A stretch of DNA of 64,000 nucleotides, taken from the NCBI GenBank assembly GCA_028641055.1, contig CM054062.1, forward strand, positions 174,722,380 to 174,786,379, in the 5' to 3' direction. Source of the stretch: Alopecurus myosuroides (Eukaryota; Streptophyta; Magnoliopsida; Poales; Poaceae). Positions within the stretch are counted from its first letter, which is position 1, and the number at the start of each line of letters is the position of its first letter. This document shows positions 33,379 through 44,751 of the stretch, one piece after another. The notes under the pieces were generated by a model. That model made no database searches. It was not told the DNA's origin and worked only from the letters and a program-made list of their open reading frames with translations. A program made the translations under genes and the position numbers.

Positions 33379-36300
33379 GGGAGTGCTTTCGGTTCGAGCA
33401 AATGCACGGTGGATAGTGGTGCATCCCAACATATGACCGGAAGCAATGACGCAATGAGTGATCTACATCCTCCATTACCTCATCTCAATTGCGTCACTAT
33501 TGGTGATAACTCCGAACTAAAGGTATTGGGACGAGGCAAGGTAGCAATCTCAAATGACTTGTCAATTTAGAATGTTCTTCTTGTTGAGTCCCTTGGCTAT
33601 AATCTCATATCGGTTCTTCAACTTGCTAAAAGTGGTTTTACCTTGTTCTTTAATAAAGAGAATGTGATTGTCACTTGGGAAACGACTCTTAAAGTAGCCT
33701 TTGTTGGGCATGTCGAGAACGGCATGTATGTAGTGGACTTCTCTAAAGGAGACACGTGTGCCGCGACATGCCTAATGGCTAAAGTTGATGTGGGTTGGCT
33801 ATGGCATCGCCGGTTAGCCCACACCAATATGAGGACGTTGCATGACCTACAAAGTGGCAATCATGTTCTAGGACTAACAAATGCTAAGTTTGCCAAAGAT
33901 CGTGTGTGTAGCTCTTGCGTTCTTGGAAAACAACATGGAGAAGCTCACCCAACCAAGACCAACATCACCACCTCAAGAATCCTCGAGCTCATTCACTCGG
34001 ACCTCTTTGGTCCTCTATCATATGATAGTCTTGGAGGCAAGAAGTATTGCTTGGTGATTGTGGATGACTATTCACGATATTGTTGGGTGTACTTCTTCAA
34101 GAGGAAGAGTGAGACTCAAAAGCGGGTTATCGAGTTCATCACCTTGGTGGAGCGCCAACATAATACAAGCATCATGGCTATCCGAAGTGATAATGGCTCC
34201 GAGTTCAAGAACTACACCGTGGAGGGATTTCTTCGTGAGGAAGGCATTGCTCATCAATATTCAACTCCCTACACCCCTCAACAAAATGGTGTGGCGGAGA
34301 GAAAGAATCGGACTCTTATGGATGCGGCTCGAACCATGATTGCGGAGTTCTCTTCTCCTTATAATTTTTGGGCCGAGGCCGTCTCCACTGCTTGTCACGC
34401 TAGCAACCGATTGTATCTCCGCAAGATCTTGAACAAGACCCCTTATGAGATTCTCACGGGCAAGAAGCCGGATGTTTCATACTTCAAGGTCTTTGGATGC
34501 AAGTGCTTCAGTCGCAAGAGAGGGAAACGCTTGTAAAATTTCGAGACTAAATCTTATGAGGGTATCTTTGTTGTCTATGCCACGAACGCTCACGCCTATA
34601 GAGTCTATAACAAGTCCACAGGGCAAGTTGAAGAAGCTATAAACGTGGTATTTGATGAGGATAATGGGTCCCAAGGGGGCCGTATAGATCATGGTATTGT
34701 AGGAGATGCAATTCCTCCCATCGTCATAAGAAGAATGGGGATTGGTGAAATAATCCCCATTGAGGGTTACCGGATGACGGAGGGAGAAGGACTATGATCC
34801 ACTCAAGTGGAGCCATTGACTACATCCATTGATAACCAAGCTACCCAACAAGATGCACCAAGCCCTCATGCTTCACCACAAGGCCAAGCTAACTATCAAG
34901 ATCACTCGATCAATCAAGGCCAAGCTAACAATCAAGGCCAAGCTCATGATGAAGGCCAAGCTCACAATGAAGAACAAGATACACATGGTGATGATACAAC
35001 TCAACACATAAGGGATCCACCTCCCGTTGATGATCAATATCAAGGTGGACAAGTCTCCGATGATGAAGGTGATGATCAAGTGCTATCCAAGGAAACTTTA
35101 GAGGAGATGCTAGCTCGTAGGGCAAAGAGAAGGCTAGATAATCTTGCTCGTGCCGGTCACACGGAGGACATGATTCTTGGACAAGTTCGTGGAAGGGTCG
35201 TCACAAGGAGGCAACTAGCGGATTTTAGCAAAGCTCATGCTTTCGTCTCTCACATTGAGCCAAAGAAGGTCTATGAATCTCTTGAAGATCAAGATTGGCT
35301 TGAAGCAATGCACGATGAACTCAACAACTTCGAGCGCAACAAGGTGTGGAAGTTGGTGCCAAGGCCCAAAGATTGCAAGAACGTCATCGGCACTAAGTGG
35401 ATCTTCAAGAATAAACAAGACAAGGACGGCATCATCATCCGCAATAAGGCTAGATTGGTTGCTCAAGGCTTCTCTCAAATCGAAGGTGTCGATTTCGGTG
35501 AAACATTCGCTCCTGTAGCTCGTCTTGAATCTATTCGCATCTTACTTGCATATGCCTCTCATCACAACTTTAAATTGCAACAAATGGATGTTAAAAGTGC
35601 ATTTTTGAATGGTCCCATCCACGAGTTGGTCTATGTCAAGCAACCTCCGGGTTTCGAGGATCCAAACCACCCCGATCATGTCTACAAACTCTATAAGGCG
35701 CTCTATGGACTTAAACAAGCTCCACGTGCGTGGTACGAGCACCTTAAAGAGTTTTTAGTAGATCGTGGGTTCAATGTTGGTTTAATCGATCCCACCCTTT
35801 TCACCAAAAGGGTTGGAGGTGACTTGTTCATATGCCAACTCTATGTGGATGATATCATCTTTGGTTCTACTAACATCGCATTCAATGATGAGTTTTGCAA
35901 GCTTATGACGGATAAATTCGAGATGTCGATGATGGGAGAGTTAGAGTATTTTCTTGGCTTTGAGATCAAGCAACACCCCGAAGGCACATTCATCAAGCAA
36001 GCCAAGTATACTCAAGACATGCTCAAGCGCTTCAACATGCATGATGCCAAACCTATGAAGACTCCCATGTCCACGACTATTGACTTGAAACCCGACCCGA
36101 ATGGTAAAGAGGTAGATCAAAAGGTATACCGCTCCATGATTGGATCTTTGCTCTATCTTTGTGCATCTAGACCCGATATTATGTATAGCGTAGGTAAATG
36201 TGCAAGGTTTCAAGCCTCTCCGGGACAAAGTCATTTTGAAGCGGTTAAGCGCATCTTTCGATATTTAGTTCATACCCCAAACTTCGGTCTTTGGTATCCC

Positions 36301-36795
36301 AAGGGTTCAAGATTTCAGCTCATTGGGTATTCGGATGCGGACTATGCGGGAGAGAAGACGGATAGGAAATCTACATCCGGAGGTTGTCAATTTCTTGGCT
36401 GCTCATTGGTATGTTGGTCTTCCAAGAAGCAAAATTGCATTGCTCTCTCTACTACCGAAGCCGAATACATCTCCGCGGCGAGTTGTTGTGCTCAGTTACT
36501 TTGGATGCGGCAAACATTGAGAGATTATGGCATCGACTTCGACAAAGTTCCCCTCTTGTGCGACAATGAGAGTGCCATCAAGATCGCCTACAATCCCGTT
36601 CTTCACTCCAAGACGAAGCACATTGAGATACGCCATCATTTCATTCGGGATCATGTTGAGAAGGGTGATATTGACCTCTCCTATGTGCCGACCAAGGATC
36701 AACTCGCGGATATCTTCACGAAGGCTCTTGATGAACCAAGATTTAGGGGTTTGAGGAATGAACTAAATGTTATCGATGCGTCCAACTTCTCTTGA
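33379..36795 (+). pseudogene. Pol of element D: protease, integrase, RT, RNase H, with three stops
   Basis: One frame throughout, interrupted by TAG at 33568, TAA at 34534 and TGA at 34795. Protease active site D-S-G at 33412-33420. GAG-pre-integrase zinc region with HRRLAHTN and CSSCVLGKQH near 33810-33935. Integrase core with IHSDLFGP, SDNGSEF and NGVAERKNR (the D, D, E residues). RT from about 35270 with catalytic aspartates at 35848-35853 in YVDDIIFGS. RNase H with [13 protein letters not shown] and ALSTTEAEY. The last segment (34807-36795) is open for 662 codons. The enzyme set is complete but cannot be read as one protein here. Confidence 0.92.
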
Positions 36796-37952
36796 ACCCT
36801 TGCATAAGTACCTTCACTATATGTGCTATATAGTTTAGATGTAGGCATGGACATAGGGGGAGCGTAGTTCAACTCATGAACCAACACTCCACCTATCATG
36901 CGCAAAACAACCAAAGCGTCATGCATATCTAGTCATTTCGTGACTTACTGTGCTTAAAACGTGAGTCATACTTTTGAGTCCAAGATACATCTTCGCGACT
37001 CCTTGGTATCACTCAAACACGGTGGCTTCGGCCACCAACTTTTTCCTTTGTATTTGTGTTGTTTGATGTTTTGTTCGTGTTTGAGTATTTGTTGTTTTTG
37101 GTTCTAATTTTGGAGGCTCACGTCTTGTTCCATCTTCCACAAATTCTCGGAAGGCGTGGGACCCCCGAAAATTCCGGCCTAGGGCCCGGAAAATTCCGGC
37201 CCCCAGACATTTTCCCCAGAAATTTAGCTCATTTCCAAAGTGCCCGCTCACAGAAGGCACCCCAGAAATTTGAGCGGAAATTTCCGGGGAAAATATCCGG
37301 GGCCCGGAATATTCCGTGCCTTAAGCCCCGGAAATTTCTGGGGTTCGAGATTGACTCGAATATTCACCCAAATATCCAGCGTGCCCGCTCGCAGAAGGCG
37401 ACGGGAGGGGGCAGTTCCAGACTACTATCCCTCCCTTCGCCTCCACTCCGCCTCCAGACGCAGCCGCCGCCTCCGAGACCTCCGGGAGGCCCCTTTGCCT
37501 CCCCTCCTCGTCCTCTAATTACCCTTTGCGGATCAAGAGACCGCACATCCTTTCCTACCTCATGGATCCCGGTATGTGCTTCGTTTTCTCCGCAATCTAG
37601 GGTTATTAGTTGATTTGATCTCATGTCCTTTGATATTCATGGTGTTTTTGGGAAGTACATCCTCATACTAGTGTCATCTATCCTCTAGGGTTCGTCTCAT
37701 TGCACACTTTCGTCGTTCTAGATTCATTGCAGGCACCAGATTTAGATCTGGTTTCGAAAATTCCGAAGGCCAGAAATTTCCGCCCCAGGACCGGAATTTC
37801 CGCCCCCCCGGAAATTTCCCTCAGGCCGGAATTTCCGCCCTCCGGAAATTCCGCACAAGAGACCGTAATTTCTGGCCTGCACTGAATCTCGAACAGAGAT
37901 CTATTGTTTCCATTTCCACGAGTCATGAGCCCCCGTTTTTGATGTTTTTTGT
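36796..37952 (+). other. Spacer between pol and accessory ORF of element D, U3-like module
   Basis: No long ORF. 37140-37340 and 37750-37870 hold GAAnnTTC palindromes in CCGG context and two GCCCGCTCACAGAAGG-type boxes (37242, 37382), both also characteristic of D's LTR U3. 37400-37560 is a GC-rich leader-like stretch ending in an ATG at 37563 followed at once by a GTATGT donor-like site. Together this looks like an internal promoter, leader and first short exon for the following ORF. Inference. Confidence 0.45.
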
Positions 37953-39434
37953 TTGTTTTTCTTTGCATTTTTCCCTACTTTTCTCGCATATGGTTCAAGC
38001 TCTAGGCCTGCCAAGTTGACTAGCTCCCGAAAGCGGCTCCGTCACCTGAGGGAAGATGCTGAGGGAACTCTTGTTGATGAGAATGAGACTCGCCGGCGTG
38101 CGAGGGATGCTGAGAGAGAATATGAGCGTCAATGTGACGCGTCCAGGGCTGCTTGCAAAGCTGGAAAGCAGCAGGGGAAGTCAGCTCTGAACTTGGCCAC
38201 CATGTCCGTCCCTGAGTTCAAGGGATGGAGGGCCAAGGCCTGGTACACAGAGGGTCCTCAAGACCCCACCATCGATTCCTGCTTCTGGCACGTAGAGCAG
38301 GATACCCTTTTCAAGCAAATGTACACTGTGATGAGCAAGCAGGTGTGTCCCATGAAGGCTATTAACTTTGCTCATCTGGCTGCCAATCCAGCCTACTTCA
38401 ACAACTCCGTCCAGCTGGCTAGACTTCTTGGTCTATGTCACCTCATGGAGACCAAATGCTCCTACAATGTCACCTTCATCCAGCAGTTCTTCTCCACACT
38501 GGTCTTTGATGAGTCTGAGGATATTGGGATGTCTTGGATGTATGGCCCTCATTTGCTCACCACCAACTCTCATGATTTTGCTGCTGAGCTCGGGTATCCC
38601 TTTGCTGGTCTTAACACTCCTCAGGGTCATCGCATGCATGTTCATGGGGTGGAGTATGAGAAGAGCAGACTGGCTGAGCTGTATGGTCCTACTGGTGTGA
38701 TTGGCTCGGCTAAAGGTCTCTTTCCCATCTATGACATCATGTTGCGTATGTTCAGGGAGACTATTGCCCCGAGTGCGGGCAATAATGATGCTATTCGTGG
38801 TGGCTTGGTCAACCTCATGTACCACGCCTACCTGACTTTCACTGAGGGTGACCTGACCGACACGGAGGCCCACAAAATTGATGTGATGGATTTTATCTTC
38901 AATGAGATTCACTTTGCTCTCTTCCACCGCAAAGTGCCCCTGTATGCTCCTTACATCATGAAGCTCATCAAGTATCGTTATCCCTCTGAACTCCGTGAGG
39001 ACCTGGAGCTGGACTGTGAAGAGCACAAGGATGTCACTCTGTACAAGAAGGCTGCCCACACACAGCAGGCTGCACATGATGTTGGTGCCACAGGTCAGGG
39101 TCACCGTGATCCTCGGATGCATCCTCCTCCCCCTGTCAAGAAGAAGCGCTCATGGCTTGTTCGTGCAATTGAGAAGGTGATGTGCATGAATGTGTGCATC
39201 CACAAGGAGAACTACAATGCCTATGTTGAGCGCCGCAACATCCTGGAGAACCAGCACACCATCATGACTGCCCTCCAGATTCCCAATGTGCCAGCTCCTC
39301 CTCCTGACAGGATTCCATACAAGAACTGGAACAACAGCGACGTTGACTGGGATCTCGGAGTGGATGATGATGAGGACATTGCATCTGCTAGTGAGGAGGA
39401 AGAAGAAGAAGAAGAAGACGACACCCAGGCCTAG
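37953..39434 (+). CDS. Accessory (third) ORF of element D
   Basis: A 493-codon open frame after pol, at the place where SIRE-type elements carry an env-like or unknown ORF. The first codon of the open frame is TTG, not ATG; the first in-frame ATG in strong context is at 38202 (GCCACCATGTCC), but the 80 codons before it look coding (basic, helical), so a 5' exon near 37563 is likely. The body has aromatic-rich segments (FIQQFFSTLVFDESEDIG, MSWMYGPHLL, VMDFIFNEIHFALFHRKVPL), resembling the putative plant transposon protein family found in other retroelements. The C-terminus is very acidic (a run of about eleven acidic residues near 475-490). No signal peptide or clear membrane helix is visible, so an envelope role is not supported. 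Confidence 0.75.
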   Translation: MFFFAFFPTFLAYGSSSRPAKLTSSRKRLRHLREDAEGTLVDENETRRRARDAEREYERQCDASRAACKAGKQQGKSALNLATMSVPEFKGWRAKAWYTEGPQDPTIDSCFWHVEQDTLFKQMYTVMSKQVCPMKAINFAHLAANPAYFNNSVQLARLLGLCHLMETKCSYNVTFIQQFFSTLVFDESEDIGMSWMYGPHLLTTNSHDFAAELGYPFAGLNTPQGHRMHVHGVEYEKSRLAELYGPTGVIGSAKGLFPIYDIMLRMFRETIAPSAGNNDAIRGGLVNLMYHAYLTFTEGDLTDTEAHKIDVMDFIFNEIHFALFHRKVPLYAPYIMKLIKYRYPSELREDLELDCEEHKDVTLYKKAAHTQQAAHDVGATGQGHRDPRMHPPPPVKKKRSWLVRAIEKVMCMNVCIHKENYNAYVERRNILENQHTIMTALQIPNVPAPPPDRIPYKNWNNSDVDWDLGVDDDEDIASASEEEEEEEEDDTQA

Positions 39435-39741
39435 AGTTTGCTCTATGGGACGTAGCATTCTCTTCTCTCTTTTTGGTGTCCTGATGCCAAAGGGGGAGAA
39501 GATCTAGATGATCGCGGGGATTTGCTAGGGTGGGTTTCGTTCTTTGTTGCCCCTTTTATCGTTTCGTGCGTTTTTTTTTCCGAACTTCGTCTCATCGTAC
39601 TCGTTATTCGTTGGTTTGCTTGTGTGAACTATTATTATTAGGAGGCATGTCTCCTATATATGCTATCTGTGGTGTTCTACTTTTCATATCTTGCATTGTT
39701 AGTTTATTTCCTTGCAAATACCCGTGTTGTCATCATTCACC

Positions 39742-39754
39742 AAAAAGGGGGAGA
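39742..39754 (+). promoter_or_regulatory. Polypurine tract of element D
   Basis: AAAAAGGGGGAGA directly before the 3' LTR. Confidence 0.85.
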
Positions 39755-39755
39755 T

Positions 39756-41124
39756 TGAAATCTCATGATCCCTCTAATGATTTTGGTGACGATAACAACG
39801 CGGGTATCAACTATCTAACAATGTTGTTTTAGTCTGTGCAGCTGATCTTTCAGATGATTAATGATATACTCTTGTAAAAAGATCAAAGAGGAGTTCTACA
39901 TTCTTGAAATATTGCCACCGGATTTTTCAGTGACTACACCGGAAATTCCGGTGCTTATGGGGCGGAATATCCGGCCCTGGCACCCGAATATTCCGGTCTT
40001 TCTGGCATCCTCAAAACGATCAAGTTTTTCTCCCACTGCCCGCACACAGAAACCGGGGCGGAAATATCCGGCCCTCTGGTACTTAGCATAAAATGGAGTC
40101 TTCTCAATTGCCCGCGCACAGAGATGGGGGCGGAAATATTGTCCGGAAATTTCCGGGACCGGAATATTCAAATGTCCGCCCCCTGGATTATTCAAAAATC
40201 CGGCCCCTGGTCCTTAGCAGTTTTTCAACTTGGGCTGGTGCCCGCGCGCAGAGATGGGGGCGGAATGTTGGGGCGGAAATTTCCGCCCCCGGATATTTCA
40301 ATTATCCGCCCCCCGGACTATTCAAAATTCCGGTCAGGCAGACCGGAAATTTCCGGTGCTAACACCGGAATATTCCGGCCTTGGTAGACTGCAACGGTCA
40401 GAAATTGGAGGAGCCTATAAATAGTTGTCTTCTTCCTCTAGATAGGTAGCTCGTCCATTCTTCTCTCTCCTCCATTGTTGTAGAGCTCAAAACGCCCCGA
40501 TCTCCCTCCTCCTCCAACCAAACTCGATGGCCTTCAAGGATCTCATGGAGGAGGACTAAATCTACCTTTCCACCAAGCCAAAACGTGTGTTCCCACACCA
40601 CAACTCTTGGGATCTTGTAATCTCTTGGTTGCCTTGTCATCCAAGGGAAACCCTAGTGCTTGTAGCTTCCACCTTGTATCAGGAAGCTTCGATTGTTGAG
40701 AGCCTCCATCTCACTTGTGGAGTAGCCTCGACCCCTTGTAAAGGTTTGGTCAACGCCTTCAAGTCGACCTCATAGTGGAAACGAGAATCTCCCTCACCGG
40801 AGAAGCTCAAGGAGAACAAGGTGTGCACATCCGTGCTATTGAGGAGCGCCTAGGTGGCTCCCCACCTCTCCAACTTAGACGTACTTCTTTCGAGAAGGAA
40901 CTATGGGAAACATATCCTTGTCTCTGTGTTTTTCACTTGTTGTTATCTTGTGCCGTACCTTTATTTCCGTTGCTACTCGTTGCTTGTCACTTAGGGTGTT
41001 CACTTAGTTGCACATCTAGATAACCAAGCTTTTACTTTCCCAAAGCCCCCACTAAAAGTGAAAAAGAATTAAAATTTGTAGGTCACCTATTCACCCCCCT
41101 CTAGTGTACCCTAGTGCACTTTCA
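39756..41124 (+). repeat. 3' LTR of element D
   Basis: 1369 bp, TGAAAT to CTTTCA, 36 bp shorter than the 5' LTR because of small indels around 40060 and 40260. GAAnnTTC palindromes are retained (for example 40342-40357 and 40364-40378). TATA at 40416-40422. Confidence 0.92.
40416..40422 (+). promoter_or_regulatory. TATA box of D's 3' LTR
   Basis: TATAAAT, same context as 29974-29980. Confidence 0.75.
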
Positions 41125-41413
41125 ATAACCCTCGATTGTTGTTGCACTTCTTGGACACATAGCATCTCTGTATAGCTTTGGTCCCGTTCCTTCAGTTTCA
41201 TACGATTCATGGATGCTTTGATATGCATAGTTGGTTATAACTAGCATGGACACAAGGAGTAGTAGTACCGTGGTGATCCGGCATGCGTGCCGATGAATCC
41301 GGTTTGCCTACCGTTGTTTGTTGCGGCCGGGGCTGGTAACCCTGAAGCCCTTGTGGGTCCATGACTAGGAGCGCATAACAATATGTATACCTTTGGGTCC
41401 GGGGTCGTAGTCA
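41125..41413 (+). repeat. 5' LTR of element B, part 2
   Basis: It continues the LTR after element D (ATAACCCTCGATTGTTGTT against GTAACCCTCGATTGTTCTT in the 3' LTR) and ends GTAGTCA, which is degenerate compared with GTGACA at 57830. The first five bases are D's right target duplication. Confidence 0.88.
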
Positions 41414-41425
41414 TGGTATCAGAGC
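41414..41425 (+). promoter_or_regulatory. Primer-binding site of element B
   Basis: TGGTATCAGAGC, iMet type, directly after the LTR. Confidence 0.88.
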
Positions 41426-41725
41426 AGGACTGCCTGTAACAAAACCTTACTGCTTGGTCGATGTTGAGTCTAGTGTTTATGGAAACTACTTTGAAGCTTC
41501 AAATGAACTGTGAAAATCTCTTTAGGATTCTTTTTACTCCGTATCTGGTATCGCTCTAACTCTGGGTCACCTTACCAGTTTTGATCTGAAAAGGTTCTAG
41601 CCATTCAAAACCTAGGTGCCTTCTTTGGCAAGGATGTCTTTTACCCAAGTTGACCTAGTGTTAAGTTCTAGAGTCGTGTCGTGTGTGTTCCTTACTCTGT
41701 TATTTCTTGTTCAAACTGGGAAATT
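41426..41725 (+). other. Leader of element B
   Basis: Non-coding leader, analogous to 8712-9000 of A (shared GTCGATGTTGAGTCTAG-like start). It is interrupted at 41725 by element C. Confidence 0.7.
41721..41725 (+). repeat. Target duplication of element C, left copy
   Basis: GAAAT, identical to 50842-50846. It proves that 41726 and 50841 are the true outer ends of one insertion. Confidence 0.9.
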
Positions 41726-42123
41726 GATGCATGTAAAATGCATAGATGAATTTTGCATATTTTCACATGGTTTTATATTACATATTGCATCATATAAGGG
41801 TATAATTTAATGTTTTATAGTATTTTGGGGTTAAATTACAAAGTCCCCCAACTTTTGTGGAATTAACCCTGCCTGTCAGAAACCCCGTTTTCTATATTTT
41901 TGACGTTTCAGGGGGCAAACTTCCGCGAAATCACCTGAAAATCTGCGGGGGTCATTTTCTTGGAAGGAGAAGACTTGCGGGCGAAGGATCCACGAGAATT
42001 GGGCAAGGAGGCCCAAAAGAGGACCCTCCACGCGGCCAGATTCCTTGGCCGCGTGAGAGGCCCCCTTTTGGCCCCAATTCCTTCCATCTTCGACTTACCG
42101 ACTCCGTCTTGACCAAAAACCGA
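41726..42123 (+). repeat. LTR copy (a) of element C, truncated before the TATA box
   Basis: It begins TGATGCATG and matches the first about 409 bp of 42723-44426 (one 10-bp indel). It ends at AAAACCGA, just before the TATAAAA of the full LTR, so the promoter is lost. It joins directly to internal sequence with no clear microhomology. Confidence 0.9.
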
Positions 42124-42722
42124 GATGTCATTAATACTTATTATGATTGTACAAAGCTTATTAGGAATCTTAAGTTGAGTAATCATGGAGTAGGTTTTCA
42201 CACTCACGGGGCATGAGGCTTTCAACCACCTTGTCATTCTCATTACTTCAATACTCACAATTTTAAGATGCTAGTGATAAAGGGGCAATGAGAGTCCTAG
42301 ATCAACGGATACCACATTTCAATTAGTAATTTTAATTGAATAATTTAGAGGCTAAATAAGACTTGATCATGTTTTACCTCTACTCAATTTTCTCCAAAGT
42401 GTCCACCATATTTTCTATTCTCCATTATGCTATTCTTTGACCAATATAGGATTTTATTTTTCATTTTGTGTATGCATTTGGTCCATAGTGCTTTTATTTC
42501 ATTATACACTTTGTGAACTTTCATGAAGCATCTTTGCTTGCATATTTGATATTTCTTACAACATGAATTGTATATTGCTACTCATTTATAGTATTAATCA
42601 TTTGATTATATGTAGCATGAATAATCCTCCTTGATATCCCATGATTGTTTCAATATGCAAAACCCATCTTAGTTTTATCACCTTCATACTCGAGGACGAG
42701 CATGGGTTAAGCTTAGGGATGT
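42124..42722 (+). repeat. Duplicate of element C 3' internal tail
   Basis: 599 bp, same length and near-identical to 48551-49149. It ends with CTCGAGGACGAGCATGGG and AAGCTTAGGGATG before the LTR. Confidence 0.9.
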
Positions 42723-44426
42723 TGATGCATGTAAAATGCATAGATGAATTTTGCATATTTTCACATGGTTTTCTATTACATATTGCATCATATAAGGGTA
42801 TAATTTAATGTTTTATAGTATTTTGGGGTTAAATTACAAAGTCCCCCAACTTTTATGGAATTAACCCTGCCTATCAGAAACCCCGTTTTCTATATTTTTG
42901 ACGTTTCAGGGGGCAAACTTCCGCGAAACCACCTGAAAATCTGCGGGGGTCATTTTCTTGGAAGGAGAAGACTTGCGGGCGAAGGATCCACGAGAATTGG
43001 GCAAGGAGGCCCAAAAGAGGACCCTCCACGCGGCCAGATTCCTTGGCCGCGTGAGAGGCCCCCTTTTGGCCCCTGTGGCCCCCAATTCCTTCCATCTTCG
43101 ACTTACCGACTCCGTCTTGACCTAAAACCGACTATAAAAAGGGTCCCCCGTACCCTTACGGAGGAGAGCGCCGCCGAAACACCGAAACAGAGACCAGAAG
43201 TTCCAGATTGGAGGGGGAAAACTCTGGCGGGGCGCCGCCGGTGTGATCTCCTACCCCTCCAACGTCATCTCCATCGACATCTCCATGAAGAGGGAGTAGT
43301 CCACCCCAGGGCTATGGGTTTGTGGAAGTAGCACTTGTATCTCTCTCTCTATGTGCTTCACTAATTAGATCCGTATGAGCTGCCTCACATGATTACGGGC
43401 ACCGTTGTAATTCCTATGTGGTGGATCTTTTCTATGAGTTATTGAATCTGAGATTGCAATTGTTTCTCTTGAGTTATTTGAGTAGATGTATCTTATGTAC
43501 CCCGTTCTTATTTGATAGCTTTGATCAATCTAGTTCTTGAGAGCGTGTGTGGGGTGATGGGTGCATTAGTTGGAGTAACGGGGGGTGGCTAGTGCTGTGA
43601 AAGTGACAGAAGTTCAGCGATCCACTTAGGTTTTGTTAAACCTTTCTTAGTTACCTCACTAGGGATAAAAAGGAGTACCTTGTTACCGGGGATTTGAAGT
43701 GACACTAATCAATCTCCATGACTAGATCTAGCAAGTTCTTACTTCAACTTCATGTCACATTGCTTAAAGCTATACTCTGGTTTTTCCTTAATTATCGAGG
43801 TGTTATGATTTATTTCGCATCTTGGTGGAGTATAAGAGGGATCAATATGACCGTAGAGATCTCTATGCTAGGACGTGATGCCCATATGAAAGTACTCAAT
43901 ATTAAACATGTTATTGTAATCTCACATGTAATTCTTTATGTTCACCGTCTACCACTTTATTTGAGAGAATGCAAGTGTGAAACCATGAACCTCGGTCCTA
44001 TTTTAAATATAAGAAAACACTCTAGTTACTTTGCTGCAATTTACTTTACTTGCACTTTACTTTACTTGCATCTCCAATTCGAATTTACATTATCTCCATC
44101 ACCACTTGCATCACAAAAATACAAAAACAATCCATTGCATATTTATTTTCTCATTTGCATTTAGTAGTAGATTTAATTATTGCACATTTACTTTCAGTTT
44201 TGCATTGCAATTTAGAAGTCTCGCACCGTGTGCTTGACAACCACTTGGTGAGGTTGAGGGCACAAAATTCTCTACTTGTTTGCAGGATCCTGGAGGAAGC
44301 TTGGAAGACAACTGCTGAAATACTGGCTCCCCAAGAGTTCGATATAAACCCTCGAGTCACCCTCGTGGGGAAGAAGGCTTGCCACTAGCTAGACACTTTG
44401 CACTTGGAGTCTCAACCTAGCCATCA
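42723..44426 (+). repeat. LTR copy (b) of element C
   Basis: 1704 bp, TGATGCATG to CTAGCCATCA. TATA box at 43133-43139. It serves as the functional 5' LTR because the PBS follows it. Confidence 0.93.
43133..43139 (+). promoter_or_regulatory. TATA box of C LTR (b)
   Basis: TATAAAA in CCGACTATAAAAAGGG. The same box lies at 49559-49565 in LTR (c). Confidence 0.75.
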
Positions 44427-44436
44427 AGCGTTTTTC

Positions 44437-44454
44437 TGGCGCTGTTGCCGGGGA
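44437..44454 (+). promoter_or_regulatory. Primer-binding site of element C, tRNA-Asp type
   Basis: TGGCGCTGTTGCCGGGGA, one base off the complement of the tRNA-Asp 3' end used by Athila-like elements. It lies 10 bases after the LTR. Confidence 0.85.
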
Positions 44455-44751
44455 GCCATAGGTGAAGGAGTTGTCCAAGGGAGCTCACAAGAAGTCTTCA
44501 TCACCAACAAGGTGTGCAAACACCTAAGCTTGGGGAGGTTGCACCTACGTGAGTACCGTCCTTTCTATCTCCACCTTCTTTCAAGTAGATTGTTTTGTTT
44601 CTTGTCTTGTTTTTGTTTTTGTTTTTGTTTAGTCTTGCATATTTTATTTTAGTTTGCATTGTAGTTTTGCATTTAGTTATCTAGTTTATTTTAGTATTCC
44701 GAATTTGCCTAGTTACTTTACTTTTGTTTTGCATAAAAAATTAAAAACTAC

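Larger units (their letters stand above)
29285..41124 (+). mobile_element. Element D: Ty1/copia, SIRE/Maximus type, with accessory ORF
   Basis: Complete in layout: LTR, iMet-type PBS, gag, a long coiled-coil-like gag extension, protease, integrase, RT/RNase H, a long spacer, an accessory ORF, a polypurine tract and LTR. The protease-integrase-RT order is that of copia elements; the YVDDIIFGS motif, the extended gag and an ORF after pol are typical of the SIRE/Maximus lineage. Pol carries stops and frameshifts, so this copy is not autonomous. It sits in B's 5' LTR with a 5-bp target duplication. Confidence 0.93.

Noticed and set aside
37953..39434. Envelope glycoprotein for the third ORF of element D
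   Set aside because: No signal peptide, no transmembrane helix, no fusion-peptide-like segment; position alone is not enough.
43718..44164. 148-codon ORF in C's LTR, repeated at 50133-50579
   Set aside because: AT-rich LTR sequence downstream of the TATA box; the start differs between copies because of an indel, and no domain is seen.
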